Shown here: positions 13,915 through 15,929 of the stretch, in pieces
How positions within the stretch are numbered: the first letter of the stretch is position 1
Layout of the letters: the number at the start of each line of letters is the position of its first letter
From: Collinsella sp.
GTDB lineage: Bacteria > Actinomycetota > Coriobacteriia > Coriobacteriales > Coriobacteriaceae
Length of the DNA stretch: 15,929 bases
Direction: 5' to 3'
Assembly (NCBI GenBank): GCA_019419585.1
Contig: DXZQ01000034.1
Location: 1 to 15,929, forward strand
Translations under genes and position numbers: made by a program
The notes under the pieces: generated by a model
Databases searched by the model: none
Told to the model about the DNA's origin: nothing
What the model saw: only the letters and a program-made list of their open reading frames with translations

Positions 13915-14535
13915 TTGATCAGCATGATTCTCGGCCGCAAGATTGGCATGACCCAGGTTTGGGACGAGGACGACAACGTCGTTCCCGTCACGGTCATCCA
14001 GGCTGGCCCCTGCGCTGTCTCGCAGGTTAAAACTCAGGCAACCGACGGCTATGACGCCGTCCAGATCGGTTTCGGCGACATCAAGGCCAAGAACGTGAAC
14101 AAGCCCATGGCTGGTCACTTCGCCAAGGCCGGCGTCGAGCCTGTCCGCTTCCTTCGTGAGGTCCGCGTCGAGAACGGCGAGGAGCACAAGGTCGGCGAGG
14201 TCGTCACCGTCGCTGATTTCGCTGATGTCGAGAAGGTCGACGTCATCGGTACCTCCAAGGGTAAGGGCTTCCAGGGTCGCATCAAGCGCTGGGGTCAGCG
14301 CCGCGGTCCTATGACGCATGGTTCTCACTTCCAGCGTCACCCCGGTTCTATCGGTCAGTGCGCCTATCCTGCGCGCGTCCTCAAGGGCGTCAAGATGGCC
14401 GGTCACATGGGTAACGAGCGCGTTACCGTCAAGAACCTTTCCGTTGTCCGCATCGATGCCGAGCAGAACCTCATCTTGGTCAAGGGCGCTGTCCCGGGTG
14501 CCAAGAATGGTCTCGTCGCCATCCGTATGGCCTAA
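13915..14535 (+). CDS. rplC: Large-subunit ribosomal protein L3
   Basis: L3 is an early-assembly protein of the 50S subunit, with a globular domain and a long loop reaching toward the peptidyl transferase centre. The 206-aa product has LGRKIGMTQVW at the N-terminus and the family core GTSKGKGFQGRIKRW, GPMTHGSHF, GSIGQCAYPARVLKGVKM and GHMGNERVT. The start is uncertain: TTG at 13915 has GGGATC at suitable distance and gives MISMILGRK, while ATG at 13924 gives a 203-aa product but has no ribosome binding site near it. I prefer the TTG start. No rpsJ precedes it, although S10 is the first gene of this operon in many bacteria. Confidence 0.95.
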   Translation: MISMILGRKIGMTQVWDEDDNVVPVTVIQAGPCAVSQVKTQATDGYDAVQIGFGDIKAKNVNKPMAGHFAKAGVEPVRFLREVRVENGEEHKVGEVVTVADFADVEKVDVIGTSKGKGFQGRIKRWGQRRGPMTHGSHFQRHPGSIGQCAYPARVLKGVKMAGHMGNERVTVKNLSVVRIDAEQNLILVKGAVPGAKNGLVAIRMA

Positions 14536-14581
14536 GGGCCCAGCCCATTTAGCCCAGCGTCATACCAAGGAGAACACTTAA

Positions 14582-15208
14582 ATGGCAAAGTTTGAAGTAA
14601 AGAACAGCGAGGGCAAGAAGGTCGCCGAGGCCGAGCTCGCCGCTGAGGTGTACGGCATCGAGCCGAACATCCACGTTATGCACCACATCGTCAAGTGCCA
14701 GATGGCCTCTTGGCGTCAGGGCACCCAGTCTGCTAAGGGCCGCTCTGAGGTTTCCGGTGGCGGCAAGAAGCCTTGGCGTCAGAAGGGCACCGGCCGTGCC
14801 CGCCAGGGTTCCATCCGTGCTGCCCAGTGGCGTCACGGTGGCGTTGTCTTCGCCCCCAAGCCCCGTTCCTACGCTAAGCGTATGAACAACAAGGAGGTCA
14901 AGCTGGCTATGCGCTCCGCGCTGTCCGCCAAGCTGGCCGATGGCGAGCTCGTGCTCGTCGACGACTACGGCTTCGAGAAGCCTTCCACCAAGGCTGCCGT
15001 CGCCATGCTCAAGGCTCTCGGCCTTGAGGGCAAGCGTCTGACCATCATCGTTCGCGATGAGGACGTCAACGCCTACCTGTCGTTCCGCAACATTCCCAAG
15101 ACGTTCATCATCACTGCCGACGAGGCCAACACCTACGATCTCGTCAACAACAACGCTGTGCTGATGCCCGCCGACATCGCCGCTCACTTCGGGGAGGTGC
15201 TTGCATAA
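14582..15208 (+). CDS. rplD: Large-subunit ribosomal protein L4
   Basis: L4 binds 23S rRNA domain I, and its extended loop lines the peptide exit tunnel. In E. coli it also represses its own operon. The 208-aa protein has the loop core GQ-like QGTQSAKGRSEVSGGGKKPW, then RQKGTGRARQGSIRAAQWRH and the MNNKEVKLAMRSALS helix. CAAGGAG stands about 9 nt before the ATG at 14582. It follows rplC after 46 bp and its stop codon is directly followed by rplW. L4 is a reasonable candidate for the protein that recognises the structured leader upstream of rplC, but the sequence alone does not show this. Confidence 0.97.
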   Translation: MAKFEVKNSEGKKVAEAELAAEVYGIEPNIHVMHHIVKCQMASWRQGTQSAKGRSEVSGGGKKPWRQKGTGRARQGSIRAAQWRHGGVVFAPKPRSYAKRMNNKEVKLAMRSALSAKLADGELVLVDDYGFEKPSTKAAVAMLKALGLEGKRLTIIVRDEDVNAYLSFRNIPKTFIITADEANTYDLVNNNAVLMPADIAAHFGEVLA

Positions 15209-15496
15209 ATGACCGCCCACGAGATCATCATCCGTCCGATCGTGTCCGAGCGTTCCTTCTCCGGCATGGAGCTGAACAAGTACACGTTCGAGGTCGCCAA
15301 GGATGCTAACAAGTATCAGATCAAGGACGCTGTCGAGGAGATCTTCGGCGTCAAGGTCGTTCGCGTGAACACCCTGACGGTCAAGCCCAAGACCAAGCGC
15401 GTGCGCTATGTCGCCGGCAAGACCCGTTCTTGGAAGAAGGCCATCGTCACGCTGGCCGAGGGCGACACCATCGAGGTCTTTGGCAACCAGGCCTAA
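15209..15496 (+). CDS. rplW: Large-subunit ribosomal protein L23
   Basis: L23 sits at the exit of the peptide tunnel and is the docking site for trigger factor and the signal recognition particle. The 95-aa product begins MTAHEIIIRPIVSERS and shows the family pattern NKYTFEVAKDANKYQIKDAV, GVKVVRVNTL and a basic central loop (KPKTKRVRYVAGKTRSWKKA). The ATG follows the rplD stop with no gap, and GGGGAGG lies 11 nt upstream inside rplD, so translation is probably coupled. Length is typical of bacterial L23. Confidence 0.97.
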   Translation: MTAHEIIIRPIVSERSFSGMELNKYTFEVAKDANKYQIKDAVEEIFGVKVVRVNTLTVKPKTKRVRYVAGKTRSWKKAIVTLAEGDTIEVFGNQA

Positions 15497-15514
15497 GACT
15501 CGCTGCTGTTGAGT

Positions 15515-15550
15515 GAGCTCATGCCTCCCAAATAGGGGAGGCGGGAGCTC
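15515..15550 (+). terminator. Strong hairpin between rplW and rplB (possible terminator or attenuator)
   Basis: GAGCTC (15515-15520) pairs with GAGCTC (15545-15550), and inside it GCCTCCC (15523-15529) pairs with GGGAGGC (15536-15542), with a 2x2 internal loop and a 6-nt loop. The following sequence has only TTTT (15555-15558) after four other bases, weaker than a normal terminator tail. It lies 18 bp after rplW and just before a second promoter-like box, so partial termination is likely. Confidence 0.55.
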
Positions 15551-15569
15551 AAGGTTTTGGGCGTATAAA

Positions 15570-15595
15570 ATGGACACGCCCGGAACCGTGTATAC
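15570..15595 (+). promoter_or_regulatory. 26-bp ribosomal-protein box, copy 2 (upstream of rplB)
   Basis: This copy begins ATGGACACGCCCGGAACC and ends GTGTATAC, matching the box upstream of rplC at 23 of 26 positions. Here it overlaps an inverted repeat, GGGCGT (15559-15564) with ACGCCC (15576-15581). With TATACG as a -10 element, transcription would start near 15602, just ahead of the structured leader of rplB. A second promoter within the S10-type cluster is implied. Confidence 0.58.
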
Positions 15596-15601
15596 GTCCG
15601 G

Positions 15602-15675
15602 TGTCATCGCACCCGAGGCAGAACCTCGAATCCCTGTCTGCGATGGCTAACGGATTCCTATTGAAAGGGATTGTA
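15602..15675 (+). promoter_or_regulatory. Structured mRNA leader of rplB
   Basis: An outer stem CATCGCA/TGCGATG (15605-15611 with 15639-15645, extendable by two pairs) encloses an inner hairpin CGAGG-CAGAA-CCTCG (15614-15628). The 3' bulge between them begins AATCCC (15629-15634), a perfect complement of GGGATT (15667-15672), which overlaps the rplB ribosome binding site GAAAGGGA. This could form a pseudoknot that blocks translation. The same layout occurs before rplC. The regulator, if any, is unknown; L2 itself is a natural guess. Confidence 0.5.
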
Positions 15676-15929
15676 ATGGCTGTAAAGCACCTTAAGCCGA
15701 CCTCCGCTGGTAGGCGTTGGCAGACGATCTCCGACTTCTCCGAGATCACCTGCACCAAGCCCGAGAAGTCTCTTCTCGAGCCCCTGCCCAAGAAGGCCGG
15801 TCGTAACAACAACGGCCGCATCACCACCCGCCACCAGGGCGGCGGCGTGAAGCGTCGTTACCGCGTGATCGACTTCAAGCGCAACAAGGACGGCGTGCCC
15901 GCCAAGGTTGCCACGATCGAGTACGATCC
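15676..15929 (+). CDS. rplB: Large-subunit ribosomal protein L2, N-terminal part (cut by window end)
   Basis: L2 contributes to peptidyl transferase function and subunit joining. Only the first 84 codons are present, and the window ends inside the gene. The visible protein begins MAVKHLKPTSAGRRWQT and contains KPEKSLLEPLPKKAGRNNNG, RITTRHQGGGVKRRYRVIDF and KVATIEYD, all standard for the L2 N-terminal domain. The sequence TSAGRRW corresponds to the family's TPGRR segment. GAAAGGGA lies 5 nt before the ATG. It is separated from rplW by 179 bp holding a hairpin, a promoter-like box and a leader. Confidence 0.96.
   Translation, partial: MAVKHLKPTSAGRRWQTISDFSEITCTKPEKSLLEPLPKKAGRNNNGRITTRHQGGGVKRRYRVIDFKRNKDGVPAKVATIEYD

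Noticed and set aside
13791..14030. A 79-codon plus-strand frame in the rplC leader, possibly a degraded rpsJ
   Set aside because: Its translation has no S10 features and it runs out of frame into rplC.
13480..14406. A 308-codon minus-strand frame running through the palindrome and rplC
   Set aside because: It crosses a perfect inverted repeat and the antisense of L3, and shows no protein family.
14549..15607. A 352-codon open frame on the minus strand opposite rplD and rplW
   Set aside because: It is a Leu/Gly/Val-rich low-complexity translation typical of the reverse strand of highly biased ribosomal protein codons.
1..15929. CRISPR arrays, tRNA or rRNA genes, insertion sequences, prophage genes
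   Set aside because: No regularly spaced repeats, cloverleaf-like sequences, transposase or phage protein motifs were seen on either strand.

Overview
The window is high-G+C bacterial chromosome with densely packed genes and strong AGGAGG-type ribosome binding sites. The best taxonomic guess is an actinobacterium of the class Coriobacteriia, probably Collinsella-like. This is inferred from base composition, the FabK-type fatty-acid gene order with a fused accDA gene, and the style of the ribosomal proteins. No search was run, so the assignment is provisional.

Region 1 (about 1-10240) is a lipid-synthesis locus. A biotin-protein ligase without a DNA-binding domain (birA, minus strand) is divergent from a tightly packed plus-strand operon: fabH, acpP, fabK, fabD, fabG, fabF, accB, fabZ, accC and a fused accD-accA. 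Together these supply all four acetyl-CoA carboxylase functions, the carrier protein, malonyl transfer, initiation and the full four-step elongation cycle. BirA would biotinylate Lys124 of AccB. Several genes overlap or nearly touch, which suggests translational coupling. The 176-bp divergent spacer carries two near-identical 18-bp repeats. One lies over a possible -35 region and one lies between the likely transcription start and the fabH ribosome binding site, so they are good candidate operators for an unidentified regulator.

Region 2 (about 10240-13465) holds an orphan PTS EIIC-like membrane protein attached to the end of the fatty-acid operon behind an RNA hairpin. A convincing rho-independent terminator follows. 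Then come a cation diffusion facilitator with an N/D/D/D metal site (manganese-exporter type) and a histidine-phosphatase-family enzyme.

Region 3 (13466-13914) has no gene and is the most unusual stretch. It contains a 151-bp element with perfect 41-bp inverted arms and a second hairpin at its centre, then a 26-bp box, then a roughly 180-nt structured leader.

Region 4 (13915-15929) is a ribosomal protein cluster: rplC, rplD, rplW and the start of rplB, with no rpsJ in front. A strong hairpin and a second copy of the 26-bp box (23 of 26 bases identical) separate rplW from rplB. Both box-associated leaders have the same layout: an outer stem, an inner hairpin, and a 3' bulge complementary to the downstream ribosome binding site. 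This suggests two ribosomal-protein transcription units under parallel control by pseudoknot leaders. I consider this the most promising undescribed feature of the window.
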